64,000 nucleotides of DNA from Ktedonobacter robiniae (GTDB lineage Bacteria > Chloroflexota > Ktedonobacteria > Ktedonobacterales > Ktedonobacteraceae). Under the pieces are notes generated by a model. The model was not told where the DNA came from, searched no databases, and saw only the letters and a list, made by a program, of their open reading frames with translations. The stretch covers positions 25,327-89,326 of the forward strand of contig NZ_BNJG01000008.1 in assembly GCF_016587375.1 (NCBI RefSeq), read 5' to 3'. Below are positions 45,608-55,214 of this stretch, in pieces; position 1 is the stretch's first letter, and the number at the start of each line of letters is the position of its first letter. Both the position numbers and the translations under genes were made by a program.

Positions 45608-48460
45608 TTAGAGCAGGTGGAGATCGCGAGCAGCAGTGCTCGCTTCCACACGGTTCGTCACGCCCAGTTTGCGATAGATACTCTGGACCTGCGTCTTCAC
45701 CGTATTGACGGAGACGACCAGTTCGCGCGCGATCTCCGGGTTGGAGCGCCCGGCAACCAGTAGGCGTAGCACCCGCTGTTCCTGCAGACTCAGTGGTTCG
45801 ATCAGCAGAGCCTGGGGATGAGGAGAGGCCATTGCTTGTGGGTGGGACAGCACTGCTTGTGCGGACGTGTGGGGCGTGGATGAGGTGGCTATCCTTGGTG
45901 AGCGCCGCTGTGCTTCTTGCTCGAAGGCCTCCAGCAAGCTGGAGAGAAATGCGGGGGAATATTCCGTCTCCTCACCTTCCTGCAGCAGCGCCACCTGGAG
46001 CTCCTGGAGCGTGCAGTGCATCGGTCCTCCCTCATCCAGGTAGAGGCGAAGGAACCCCTCTGCTTTCGTCAGGGAGAGCAGATGCCTGAGAACCACGCGC
46101 GCCTGTTCATTCCTGCCAGCCTGGGCGAACGCGACCACGGAGAGGGCCAGAAAATTCAATGTGCTCTCAAGGGATCCTGGCCGCTCGAAATACTTCTGAT
46201 AGCTCTCAAGCTGGGCCAATGCCTGCCTGAATTGCCGTTGGGCAAGCAGCACACGAATGGACGCCAGGATGATTTCCTGCTCCCAGGGCTGCCAGTGGAG
46301 GGGGGAGAAGCCTCTCCGCGTAGCCCAGTTTGCGGCTGCCTCCAGATTGCCCACAGCCAACCAATACTGGATGCGATGCGCTGCCAGCCAGGACTGATGG
46401 AAGTCGCTCTTGAAGCGTTGAACCGCTTCTTCCGCTTGCTGAAGCAGATCCTGCGCAACGTCCAGTTGCCCTGCGGCCAGTTCAATCTGAATCAGCGTCA
46501 GCAGGCCAGAGATATACAGGTCGACCTGCTGCCAGCCCGCCGCCTGCTGGACCAAGTGGCGCGCCAGTCCCCGAGCCTCTTCCAGGTGATTCCACTGGTA
46601 GGACACATTAGCGAGGCAGAGGGAAAAATACCCGGTTAGCTGGGGGTATTCTCCTATCTGGGAGAGCAGATCAAGGGCGTCCAGGCACACCTGCCGCGCC
46701 TGGTGCAGGCATCCTGCATCGAAGGCACTGAAAGCCAGCCATTGCATCGTCTTGATTCTGGCATAACGATTCCCACTCGCGCGGGCGCGCTGCTCCGCCT
46801 CCAGAAACTCCGGGAGGAGCAACGCCCCTTCCCGTAGAAAGGACTGATGCAGCACAAAACGAATGGAGAGTGGCACCATCTGCCAGAGGATCTCCTCGTC
46901 TTGCACCTCCTGTTGCATTTGTGCGGCGAGCAGGTGCAGTTGCTCTGGATCCCGCTTCGTTATCGCGTCAAACGACGCAATCCACCAGCGCAGCAGGCGC
47001 ATCCGTCGCTGCACCAAAGCCGTTTCCGCATCCGAGCGCGGTTCTCCAGCTACAGAGGAACCCTCATCCTGGCGTTGCCACATCGCCTCCACTCGCGCCA
47101 GCAGACGCTTCCCCTCCTGCATCGTTGGCAGGCGCTCTCCCTCTGCCAGCTGACCCGCGCTATTAAGCAGATAAAGCGCGGTGATTAACACCAGGTGTGG
47201 ATGCTGGTGCACCACTCGATCAGGCAGCATCATGACCCAACGGGACAGGGCTTTAACTTCTCCTCCAAGCCACAGGCTCTCCGCGACACGCTCCATGAGT
47301 ACAACTGCCTGCGAGAAGTTCCCTGCTGCAAGCCAGTGTGTCAGCGCCTCGCGCACTTCGGCCCGCTGCTCATACCGGCGGGCCGCACGCTCATGGAGCG
47401 TGGGAAGCCGTGCGGGCTGAGTCATCTGGAGGTGGGCGAGCATAACCTCGCGAAAGAGATCATGCAGGCGATACCAGTGCCTCTGGGAGTCTAGCGGAAC
47501 CAGGAAGAGGTTCTGACGTTCCAACGTCTCCAGCAGTTCCTGGCTGGCTGGCTCCTCGGTCACGGCCTGGCACAGTTCCGCATTCATGCGCGGGAGCACG
47601 GCGATCTGGAGCAAGAACTGCTGCAAAGGCACGGGCAGGCGCTTGAGAATCTCCTGCTGGACATAGTCCATCAAATAACGATGGCTGCCGGTAAATGCCT
47701 GGAGAAACGCCGCGCGCTCGTTGTGTTTGCGCAGGGCCAGCGCAGCCAGTTGCAAACCAGCAATCCAGCCTTCGGTGCGGCGCTGAAGCAACTGGATCTC
47801 ATCTATCTGGAAGGGATCGCCGGACACCTGGGTGAGAAAGCACGCTGTCTCCTCCTGACGAAAGGCCAGGTCGGGATCGCGTAGCTCGACCATCTGACCG
47901 CGCATGCGCCAGCGAGCCAGCGGCAAATCTGGATCAACACGACTAACCAGCACTAGGTGCAGATTGGCAGGCACATGATCGAGCAGGAAGGTCAGGGATT
48001 CATGAACAACCTGATCCTCGATGATGTGATAGTCGTCCAGAACCAGGGTCATCTCGCTGCCCTGCTCCAGAAGTTCATTGATGAGGGTGATCAAGGCTGT
48101 TGAGAGTGGGGCGGGCTGCGGGCTCTGGAGCAGATGAAGCGCGGCTGAACCGAGAGCCGGCAGGCGCGTGCGCAGGGCTGCGATGACCGAGGACCAGAAA
48201 CGGGTGGGATCATTGTCCAGGGCGTCTAACGAGAGCCAGGCCACCTGCCGCCCGGCAGTGTGCGCACTTCTGGCCCAGGTCGAGATCAGCGTCGTTTTCC
48301 CACTGCCTGCGGAGGAGGAAAGCAGTACCAATCGATGAGCGGTCATGGTATCCAGCTCCTTGAGCAGCTGCGGACGACTGACGAGCGTCAGAGGAAGCTG
48401 AGGCGCAACAAATTTGGTGGCAAGCGGTGGGGCGGGGCTCTGATTTTCCGTCTGTGACAT
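45608..48460 (-). CDS. LuxR/MalT-type ATP-dependent regulator, intact
   Basis: 950 residues. It has the P-loop VLLSSSAGSGKTTLISTWA (about 45-63), Walker B MTLVLDDYHIIEDQ, LVSRVDPDLPLARWRMRG, and EGWIAGLQLAALALRKH (MalT-type STAND ATPase). A long helical-repeat region follows, then the LuxR HTH EPLSLQEQRVLRLLVAGRSN with IARELVVSVNTVKTQVQSIY. It is the intact counterpart of the pseudogene at 1126-4362, lacking the extra N-terminal domain of that one. The genes right downstream (KGYLDP protein, FAD monooxygenase, SRPBCC) are its likely targets. Confidence 0.92.
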   Translation of the reverse strand: MSQTENQSPAPPLATKFVAPQLPLTLVSRPQLLKELDTMTAHRLVLLSSSAGSGKTTLISTWARSAHTAGRQVAWLSLDALDNDPTRFWSSVIAALRTRLPALGSAALHLLQSPQPAPLSTALITLINELLEQGSEMTLVLDDYHIIEDQVVHESLTFLLDHVPANLHLVLVSRVDPDLPLARWRMRGQMVELRDPDLAFRQEETACFLTQVSGDPFQIDEIQLLQRRTEGWIAGLQLAALALRKHNERAAFLQAFTGSHRYLMDYVQQEILKRLPVPLQQFLLQIAVLPRMNAELCQAVTEEPASQELLETLERQNLFLVPLDSQRHWYRLHDLFREVMLAHLQMTQPARLPTLHERAARRYEQRAEVREALTHWLAAGNFSQAVVLMERVAESLWLGGEVKALSRWVMMLPDRVVHQHPHLVLITALYLLNSAGQLAEGERLPTMQEGKRLLARVEAMWQRQDEGSSVAGEPRSDAETALVQRRMRLLRWWIASFDAITKRDPEQLHLLAAQMQQEVQDEEILWQMVPLSIRFVLHQSFLREGALLLPEFLEAEQRARASGNRYARIKTMQWLAFSAFDAGCLHQARQVCLDALDLLSQIGEYPQLTGYFSLCLANVSYQWNHLEEARGLARHLVQQAAGWQQVDLYISGLLTLIQIELAAGQLDVAQDLLQQAEEAVQRFKSDFHQSWLAAHRIQYWLAVGNLEAAANWATRRGFSPLHWQPWEQEIILASIRVLLAQRQFRQALAQLESYQKYFERPGSLESTLNFLALSVVAFAQAGRNEQARVVLRHLLSLTKAEGFLRLYLDEGGPMHCTLQELQVALLQEGEETEYSPAFLSSLLEAFEQEAQRRSPRIATSSTPHTSAQAVLSHPQAMASPHPQALLIEPLSLQEQRVLRLLVAGRSNPEIARELVVSVNTVKTQVQSIYRKLGVTNRVEASTAARDLHLL

Positions 48461-48539
48461 CGATTCCTTCTGTTCTCTTGTGTTTCATATACCCATGATG
48501 ATGAGCATATCATGAAAGAGTCACGGAAGCAAGATGGGG

Positions 48540-49490
48540 TCGTTGCAGAGAATGGACCAGCCTGTTAAAAAAAACTGATTGGGTGAGTTTATCTTGCCTT
48601 TTTTAACAGTCTGGGACGCTTTTGATACAATCTATGCGCCAAAAATCGCTATACAACGGCGGCCAGCTATTCTAGAGACACTTATCTATCTCGCCAGTTT
48701 GCCAGAGCCGCTCGGTTATAGAGAGGATGAGCGCCTAGCTTTGCGAATACGGCCCTATGACGCTCCAGCAATGCATTCAAGCTCCACTGGGATCAGCTGC
48801 CGAACACCTGGAGCAACTCCGCGCGGCTCAACAGGCTGCCCGTGCTGAACGCGTGCAGGAGTGAGAGATCTGTTCTCTGCATCCTGCGCGGGAGTCACAT
48901 CTGGACGCAACACGTGTCACTCCGTCATGGCTGTATTTGCGTCCACCTTCTTTTCCTCCTCCGGTGTCCCAGCCCAGAAAGGTCGCGAAGGGGGTCGGAA
49001 CACCGAACAATCTGACCTTTACCTGCTCAGCAGTGGCGACGCGAGCATGGCGAGCTAACCGCAGTTGAAACGTCAGGCGATAATGCGCCCGCTGCGCGCA
49101 GGACAAGGGAGGAGATGGGACTTCCAGGCGGGCAGAGTGTAGATTTTGGAAATAAACTGGTGATTTCTTGGCAATTATTCTGTTGAATATATCTCTCCTT
49201 CTTTCGCCTGTGAAGCCATTCTCTTGGTCCACGGGATGCGCAACGAGCTGCCACTAGTGAACCAATCAGCTCCACAGGTTGCTTCACCACTCTCACTAGT
49301 AAGCTGTCAGATTCTTGGACGTGGTTCCAAGATAGAACATTGCAATCCCCTAAAAGTAGGTCCAGAGATCCTTCGTGCTTCGATCAATCTTTCTAAAACC
49401 CATGGGATGCACAACGAGTTTTTACTCATCAGTAATCTGGCTTGACAACGTCCTTTATTGGCCTGTCAGTGTTTTTTGACGAAAGGATAC
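48540..49490. other. Degenerate intergenic region, probable transposon debris
   Basis: No convincing intact gene is seen. A minus-strand frame (48828-49232) includes YRLTFQLRLARHARVA and KVRLFGVPTPFATFLG, which look like the C-terminus of a transposase, but this is only an impression. A plus-strand frame near 48757-48860 reads EHLEQLRAAQQAARAERVQE before a stop. Two related segments with GGGATGCnCAACGAG lie near 49233 and 49407. Confidence 0.35.
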
Positions 49491-50932
49491 CTGGACTTTG
49501 CACATTTTAAGCTGAGGAACACACGAGATCGGCAAGGCGAGCGAAATCTGAGCGTGAGAGTAAAATCACATTGGGGTTTTCGGATGATGTTGAAGAACTG
49601 AAATGCTTCCAAAGATGCCGTCGCACAGCAACAAGCACATCAATAAAGGTCGCTTGCTGCTTGCGATACCATGCCGTTGGTTGGAAGGGGATATCCCCTG
49701 CAGGATAGAGGTGTTGTCCCAGGAAAGCGATAATGCTGTAGAGTCCGAAGAGGCAAGGGGTCGTGCGCTCGATCGCTGTATTGGACCATTGTCGATCCCT
49801 AAGTGGGCACGACTCTCCTCAAAGGTGACTTCCGCACACCAGCGTTTTATGAAATCAGTGATGATGGAGAGGCCAGATTGATCTTGATCGGTTGAGAAGT
49901 AGGCACGTGCATCTCGTTCCCCTTTCGGATCGCGTGTCAGGACCCATCGGATGGGCAAAGGAGTTTGTCCTCCACGATACCAGAGAGCCGTACCACGACA
50001 CCACTCAATCTGTCGATTGCCTTGCCCATACCACATGACTCAGGCTTTTTCCCAGATGGTATATGGGCAGGTCAGCACCTGATCCAGCTGCGGTAAGCGT
50101 TGTCCAACGATGCGAGGTCACCCCATTTGATGGGGTTGGCGTGCTGGAGGAGGGGTGTAGAGACACGCATCAAAGCGCAGCGGGGAGATGAGGGTCACCT
50201 GCTGATTGTGGCAGGCTGTTCCCAACTCAACGACGCTCTATGCCCCATCAGCGATACACTTAATGGATCTATCGGGAAGCCATCGACGAACCAGCTTGAC
50301 GAGTTGTCTCGTCCACTCTGGAACTGTTTTATGTCGGCGCCCTAAGGTGGTATCCACTTCCTCTAAAGTCAGCAAGACGCACAGAAAAGGCAGTGCCCAG
50401 GATCGGATCGTCCAAGGTGGCGTCACGATCAGCATCAGACAGAGCCACTTCAAGCCACGGCTGATCTCAGGTGCTTTTGTGAAGAGCGGACAGGATCATG
50501 GTAGTAGCCACACTTGAGAATACGCGGTCCCCATCGCTGCTCTAAGGTGCGCATCAACTACCAGTTCCACACAGGCTCCTGTAGGGAGAAACGTCTGAAC
50601 GAGGAGCAACAGCAGGAGCCGACTGATCAGAAGAGGAGACCAGCGAGCACGACTTAAGACATGATGGAACCGATTAAAATGCCTTTCCTCTTGCCGTCCT
50701 ACCGCTCGCAGTGCTGCCGTTACTGTCCTGTGTCCATGCGTCAACAGAGCTCCCTCGACAAGTAATACGACCTTTTGCCAGGTCGGTTTGGTGAAAGCGC
50801 ATCGGAATGGAGCTAACAGCATTGCTAACAAGGGGCCAAACCTCCTTTTCTCCTGCAAAGGACACAGCTATTCTCCGTATTGTACTGCAAGAGGTCAAAA
50901 AGACAGCTTTTGTAAAAATGTGCAAAGTCCAG
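49491..50932 (-). mobile_element. Decayed IS with preserved terminal repeats
   Basis: Terminal inverted repeats of 18 bp, CTGGACTTTGCACATTTT, are perfectly conserved at 49491-49508 and, inverted, at 50915-50932. They enclose 1.44 kb carrying a broken DDE transposase on the minus strand. The flanks share an ATA-containing tetranucleotide, possibly a target duplication. The size and transposase resemble IS701-like elements. Confidence 0.75.
49566..50858 (-). pseudogene. IS701-like DDE transposase, multiply frameshifted
   Basis: Three blocks in different frames belong to one transposase. The N-terminal part is 50858-50496 (ALLTHGHRTVTAALRAVGRQ, RHFNRFHHVLSRARWS). The middle is 50453-50238 (WALPFLCVLLTLEE, RRHKTVPEWTRQ). 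The C-terminal part is 50036-49566 (QIEWCRGTALWYRGG, IRWVLTRDPKGE, RWCAEVTFEESRAHLG). At least two frame changes and stops separate them, so it is inactive. Confidence 0.8.
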
Positions 50933-50993
50933 AATACGACGTACCATATAACTGATAGAAGGCCAATGAGTTCGCTGACTTGACACCACGACC

Positions 50994-51053
50994 CTTGAGT
51001 ATGAATGGACCCGACTACAATGGGCATTGTAGTCGGGTCCATTCATACTCAAG
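50994..51053. repeat. 29-bp perfect inverted repeat
   Basis: CTTGAGTATGAATGGACC starts an arm of 29 bases whose exact reverse complement follows after a 2-base spacer. It lies 100 bp past the stop of the DUF2268 gene (minus strand) and 62 bp outside the decayed IS. It may act as a terminator for the DUF2268 transcript, but there is no U-tract. Confidence 0.6.
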
Positions 51054-51152
51054 TGATTAATCTTCCTTTTGTCCAATGGACAGAAAATGCCTGGTCATCC
51101 CGAGTCCTTTAGGTGTCCTCCCTGTTTCTTCAATCTGTGCCCTTCTCGCTTT

Positions 51153-52046
51153 CTACTCGAAAAAACCGGACTCCGCGATAATTTCCTGAGAGGGGAGGAA
51201 GGTGGCTTCGACGACGGATCGACCTGTGCGTTGGAGATATTGCTGGACAACACGGTAGCCGATGGCGTATCCGGCAAAATCAGGAACTCCAGCTTTGGGC
51301 CGCCCCGCGCTTGCGGTAATCGTATCGCCGAAGATATAGCCGCTCACAGCATTGAAGCCGCTCACATCAAGCGCGCCGCCGATAACGTGCCGTGCTGTGT
51401 CCAGCTCCTCCTCATTAAAATCGGTGACAAAGTAGCCGACCAGTTCCTCTCCAAAGAGCTCGGCCGCGAACGCTTCCGCCAGCCCTTCGGCGATGATATA
51501 ATCGGCGACTGTGACCTGCATGGGTAGGAAGGGGACGATCTTGAAACGCACGTTATGGTTGAGCTCGTGAACCGACGCGGGTCCTACGCGCGGCAGCGTA
51601 TAGTCGTCAGTCAGACTGAGCGAGACCATAAGATTGCCCGGGATGCCGCCAAATCCCGCGTATCCTCGACCCGGAAGATTGCTATTGTGCTTGGTGAGGA
51701 CCACAGCACAGTTGATGGTATCCAGCCCAATGCGGTCAGCATAGGGGGCGAACGCCGCCACACCCCGTTCAAGCGCAGCCGTGTGCCTCTGCCAGGCCCC
51801 ATCATCGGTCAGGCGATTGACCATTTCCTCAATAAGGGGACGCTGCTCGCCGTCGAAATCTTCTGGTGTATACAGGGCCCACATTTTCGCCCAGGCCAGG
51901 AGATCGTCACCTCCGCCATAAATGCGCGCCATACCTTCAAAGGGGGCCAGCAGTTCCTGCCGATACATGGCCTCGCGCTCCTGCACGCTGGTACTGTTGA
52001 GTAAACGCTGATAGATGGACTCGACATCTATGATCTGCAATTTCAT
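51153..52046 (-). CDS. DUF2268-type putative Zn metalloprotease
   Basis: 297 residues. The zinc-binding HExxH motif is HELNH in VGPASVHELNHNVRF, with a downstream glutamate in IIAEGLAEAFAAELFGEE that fits the gluzincin-like layout of DUF2268. There is no signal peptide, so it is cytoplasmic. It is divergent from a MerR-family gene, and its own promoter has a 19-bp spacer filled by the same palindrome found at the merR promoter, so it is the likely target of that regulator. Confidence 0.82.
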   Translation of the reverse strand: MKLQIIDVESIYQRLLNSTSVQEREAMYRQELLAPFEGMARIYGGGDDLLAWAKMWALYTPEDFDGEQRPLIEEMVNRLTDDGAWQRHTAALERGVAAFAPYADRIGLDTINCAVVLTKHNSNLPGRGYAGFGGIPGNLMVSLSLTDDYTLPRVGPASVHELNHNVRFKIVPFLPMQVTVADYIIAEGLAEAFAAELFGEELVGYFVTDFNEEELDTARHVIGGALDVSGFNAVSGYIFGDTITASAGRPKAGVPDFAGYAIGYRVVQQYLQRTGRSVVEATFLPSQEIIAESGFFE

Positions 52047-52091
52047 CTGGTATTCCTTTCGAGCTTTCGCGATATAAGAGTTACTGGGAAG

Positions 52092-52122
52092 AGTCTAACC
52101 CATGACGTAACGTCATAGGCAA
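52092..52122 (-). promoter_or_regulatory. MerR-type promoter/operator of the DUF2268 gene
   Basis: Read on the minus strand, TTGCCT (-35) and TAGACT (-10) are separated by 19 bp that contain the palindrome ATGACGTTACGTCAT. A long 19-bp spacer with a central dyad is the hallmark of MerR-activated promoters. The same dyad occurs at the divergent promoter. Confidence 0.75.
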
Positions 52123-52268
52123 GCCCATTTCACGCTTTGTGGGTTCGACTTCTCTCTGTCTGTGAGCAGAGCTTTCGGGATGGGGAAACGATGTCTGGCA
52201 GCCGCGCGGTAGCTTATCCATCTCCACATGCAATGCTCACCCAATGATCCTACTGGTCGTCCAGAGTA

Positions 52269-52299
52269 TTGCGTATGACGCTACGTCATACCGTATACT
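52269..52299 (+). promoter_or_regulatory. MerR-type promoter/operator of the merR gene
   Basis: TTGCGT (-35) and TATACT (-10) flank a 19-bp spacer with the palindrome TATGACGCTACGTCATA. It matches the divergent operator at 13 of 15 positions or better. It lies 23 bp before the GTG start of the regulator, so autoregulation is predicted. Confidence 0.78.
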
Positions 52300-52321
52300 T
52301 TCGAATGAAAGGAGAAAACGC

Positions 52322-53164
52322 GTGGATCGCAAACACTATACGACCAGTCAATTTGCGCAGAAGGCCGCAGTAACAGCACGGACCTTACGTTTTTATGACA
52401 AAGTGGGTCTGCTCTCCCCCTCTGAGTATACCGAGGCAGGACACCGACTGTACTCGGATGAGGATCTGTGGAGTTTGCAGCAGATTCTCGCGTTGAAATT
52501 TCTGGGTTTCTCTCTCGAAGAGATCAAAGTGTGTCTGCAAAAGAATCCAGAACATTTACAAGAGGCACTTGTGATACAGAAGGCGATGCTGCGGGAGAAG
52601 CGCAGCCAACTGGATGCAGTCCTTCGGGCTATCGAGAAAGCTGAAGAATTGTTAAAAAGGAACCAGAGAGATTGGGAATCAATACTTATCGATGTAATCC
52701 AGGTGATGCATATGGAACAGGATAAAGCGTGGGTGAAGAAATATCTCACTGAGGAACAACAACAGAAGTTGGCGGAAATCTCTCAGAAATCGTACAGCCC
52801 TGAAGCAGCGCAGAAACTGGCAGTATGGGGAGAGAACTGGACCGAGGAGGATCAGCAACGTGCAAGTCAACAATGGGATGCAGTGTTCGCGGAACTGAGG
52901 AGGCTGGTTGCGGAGAGGAAAGATCCAACCAGTGTGGAAGGCCAGGCTCTGGCGAAGCAGCACAGTGAGCTGATCAAGCAATTGACCCGGGGTGATGCGG
53001 ATGTCGAGGCAGGTGTGAAACAATGGTGGAAGAACTATGAGGAGCTTCCCCTGGAGGAGAAGCCGTTCCCAATGTATCACTCCAGTAAGGAGGAAAAAGC
53101 GTTTCTGCAGAAAGCGCTGGCGCACTACAAGCTAAGCAATGGGATGCAGTGTTCGCAGAACTAG
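52322..53164 (+). CDS. MerR-family regulator, TipAS-like
   Basis: About 280 residues from GTG 52322, which follows AAAGGAGAAAACGC. The N-terminal MerR HTH is YTTSQFAQKAAVTARTLRFY with DKVGLLSPSEYTEAGHRLYS, followed by a long coiled dimerisation helix. The C-terminal ~130 residues are helical (TEEQQQKLAEISQKSYSPEA ... QWWKNYEELPLEEKPFPMYH) like the TipAS drug-binding domain. It would sense a small molecule and activate both its own promoter and the divergent protease gene. Cognate sites are visible. Confidence 0.88.
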   Translation: MDRKHYTTSQFAQKAAVTARTLRFYDKVGLLSPSEYTEAGHRLYSDEDLWSLQQILALKFLGFSLEEIKVCLQKNPEHLQEALVIQKAMLREKRSQLDAVLRAIEKAEELLKRNQRDWESILIDVIQVMHMEQDKAWVKKYLTEEQQQKLAEISQKSYSPEAAQKLAVWGENWTEEDQQRASQQWDAVFAELRRLVAERKDPTSVEGQALAKQHSELIKQLTRGDADVEAGVKQWWKNYEELPLEEKPFPMYHSSKEEKAFLQKALAHYKLSNGMQCSQN

Positions 53165-53190
53165 TGTCATTCTGACAGTTGGGCACCGTA

Positions 53191-53218
53191 GTACCATATA
53201 ACCGTTGTTATATGGTAC
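53191..53218. repeat. 12-bp inverted repeat after merR
   Basis: GTACCATATAAC and its reverse complement with a 4-base loop, 27 bp past the MerR stop. It is AT-rich and has no T-tract; it may be a terminator stem or part of the adjacent Tn3 debris. Confidence 0.45.
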
Positions 53219-53315
53219 AGTCACCAAAATGGGAAGATGTTCATGCCCGATTTCATGGCTTTCCTGGCCGATGCTTCTGTTGGTGTTACGAAGCGAAAGA
53301 GCCGGGTGGGATTGA

Positions 53316-53627
53316 GCATTTGAAGACCAGATGCATCGGACAAGCTGTTTGCATCTGATTATGGCGGCGATTGCAGCCTGGAATGCGGCCTACCTTTCCC
53401 AGGCTGTTGAAGAGTTGAAAAAGCAGGGTGAGGTCATTCCTGAAGAATATCTTCCCCACATCACTCCCTTGGGGTGGGAGCATATTAACCTCATCGGACA
53501 ATACAGCTTTACGCATCAATCAGGTCGTTCGCTGGACAATCTGCGCCCACTGTGTCTGCCAGAACAGGAAGAACAACCAGAGCGTGAGCTCGCAAAAGCG
53601 GAAACACTTGAGGCTTCCGAGGCATAA
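53316..53627 (+). pseudogene. Tn3-family transposase C-terminal remnant
   Basis: The frame reads EDQMHRTSCLHLIMAAIAAWN, AAYLSQAVEELKKQGEVIPE, HITPLGWEHINLIGQYSF, which is the very C-terminus of a Tn3-type transposase. About 85-90% of the gene is missing upstream, and a stop lies just before EDQ. No Tn3 end repeats were found nearby. A relic only. Confidence 0.8.
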
Positions 53628-53763
53628 GGGCGCGTGAGGGAGGCCCCTGCGAGCGCCGGTTTATGAATGAACCAGAGGGCGGGGTAAGCGTTTCAAAATA
53701 CGTTCGTTTCTTAGGACTGTTCTCTCAAGAGAGACGCATTTCCCTTCGTCGATTGTGAGTCGA

Positions 53764-53815
53764 GAGGAGGAGCGCGTTCTGCTTCTGCTCGTGTGATCAG
53801 AACGTTCTCCTCCTC
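53764..53815 (-). terminator. Hairpin after the CoA-ligase-like gene
   Basis: GAGGAGGAGCGCGTTCTG pairs with CAGAACGTTCTCCTCCTC with a single mismatch and a 16-base loop, 10 bp past the stop of the minus-strand gene. It probably ends the TetR-ligase operon. Confidence 0.6.
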
Positions 53816-53824
53816 AAGCGCAGC

Positions 53825-55213
53825 TCAACTCAATGGAATAATCGAGCGGTACTTGCCACCGGGCGACTGCTGCGGTGGCTCCTCTGCACGCTCAAGCGTG
53901 ATATGACCAGCCTTGTACTCGGTGAGAACACGCGTTACCTCGGTTTGCACCTGCTGCCACACATGGTCAGGATCTGTACCTGCTGCGTACCGCAGACGTA
54001 CACGCAGGTTGGTAGGTGTGGTCTGCACGATCTGGAAGAGCGTGATTCCTGGCAAGCTATCAATTAGAGTGCCGAATACTAAGGGGGCGATGCTCACTTG
54101 TTCGCCTCTTTCCGTGGGGAAGGTGAGCACATCTGCGACTCGACCCTGGACGCGGACTGCCGGAAATGGGCTGCCACATGGGCAGGGATCGGGCCGTTGC
54201 AAGACGCTATCTCCCAGGTCATAGCGCAGAATTGGTTGCACTCGGTTGGCGAGATTAGAGATCAGTACCGTGTACGACTGCGTTCCCGGTGGGACGGGCC
54301 GATAGTCGGCATCCACGGGCTCAAACACCACCCAGTCGCTATTGACATGATACCACCCTTCCTTACAGGATACACTCAGAAAAGGGCACTCTGTTGCGGC
54401 ATAGGCGGTGCTGACCTTCGCTTGAAACGCTCTGGCTATCCGCTCAAATTCGCTTGCGGGTAGCGTCTCTGCGCCAGTTTGCACCATAGCCGGGTGAATG
54501 TGCAAGCGGCCCGCCTCTTGCTCTCCAGTCAGCAATATGATCTGGCTCGCGTAGCCGAAGAGGATGGCGGGGCGAAACTGGTTGAGCTGCTCGACCAGTT
54601 CGGGCAGAGGGATGTGCACCGAGAAGAGTTTGGCCCTTTTGCGGTACAGTGAGCTTTCCCGGGCTGTCCGGGTGCTCCCGGCGGAACCCATAAAGTGTCC
54701 GCCAGTAGCAATCACCAGGGCCAGTCGTCCGTTGAGCGCGAGTATCTTGATGAGGTCGCGAGCCCCCAGCCCAGAGGTATCTCGTGGACTGACGGCGTAT
54801 GATGCTGCCATGCTCCACTTGTCCTGGAGAAAGATCCCACGTCTCCCGCTGGTGCCTGAGGTGGTAGCCACCAGGTACTTGCCCAGGAACTGCTCTCCAA
54901 TCAGGTCAGGATTGTCAACGAACTCGCTCACCTGCTCGATGTTCACCTCTCGGTCAGTCACCCAGTCGTCGAAGTGGGGCATCAAGATCTTCTTGCTCGT
55001 GGCAGGCAAGAGCGCAGGGTTTTCGATCCGCTCCGGCAGATCCTGATAGAGCTTGTGATAGTAGGGGGAGTTGGCACGTGTGTAGGTCACTATCTCAGCC
55101 AGGCGCGTACGCTGCCGCTGCATGATCGCGTCTAAACCTTGCTTCTTGGCGCGACTAGCATCAAGGAGCAAAGGCAAGGTTTGGACGCGATCTGGAGTAT
55201 GAGCGTGTGACAT
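53825..55213 (-). CDS. PaaK-like phenylacetate-CoA ligase family protein
   Basis: 462 residues. The adenylation P-loop is VATTSGTSGRRGIFLQ, with AYAATECPFLSVSC (A5-type), and LRYDLGDSVLQRPDPCPCGS carries the Tyr-Asp-x-Gly-Asp motif and a zinc-type CxCG. The family activates aryl or other acids as adenylates and usually passes them to CoA. The start at 55213 is fixed by AAGGAGG 9 nt upstream and is one base after the TetR stop. Its partner regulator is the upstream TetR gene; the substrate is unknown. Confidence 0.87.
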   Translation of the reverse strand: MSHAHTPDRVQTLPLLLDASRAKKQGLDAIMQRQRTRLAEIVTYTRANSPYYHKLYQDLPERIENPALLPATSKKILMPHFDDWVTDREVNIEQVSEFVDNPDLIGEQFLGKYLVATTSGTSGRRGIFLQDKWSMAASYAVSPRDTSGLGARDLIKILALNGRLALVIATGGHFMGSAGSTRTARESSLYRKRAKLFSVHIPLPELVEQLNQFRPAILFGYASQIILLTGEQEAGRLHIHPAMVQTGAETLPASEFERIARAFQAKVSTAYAATECPFLSVSCKEGWYHVNSDWVVFEPVDADYRPVPPGTQSYTVLISNLANRVQPILRYDLGDSVLQRPDPCPCGSPFPAVRVQGRVADVLTFPTERGEQVSIAPLVFGTLIDSLPGITLFQIVQTTPTNLRVRLRYAAGTDPDHVWQQVQTEVTRVLTEYKAGHITLERAEEPPQQSPGGKYRSIIPLS

Positions 55214-55214
55214 C

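Noticed and set aside
48579..48848. An 89-residue plus-strand protein after the LuxR gene
   Set aside because: No ribosome site or recognisable family; its 3' part is in a different frame from the more protein-like EHLEQLRAAQQ segment.
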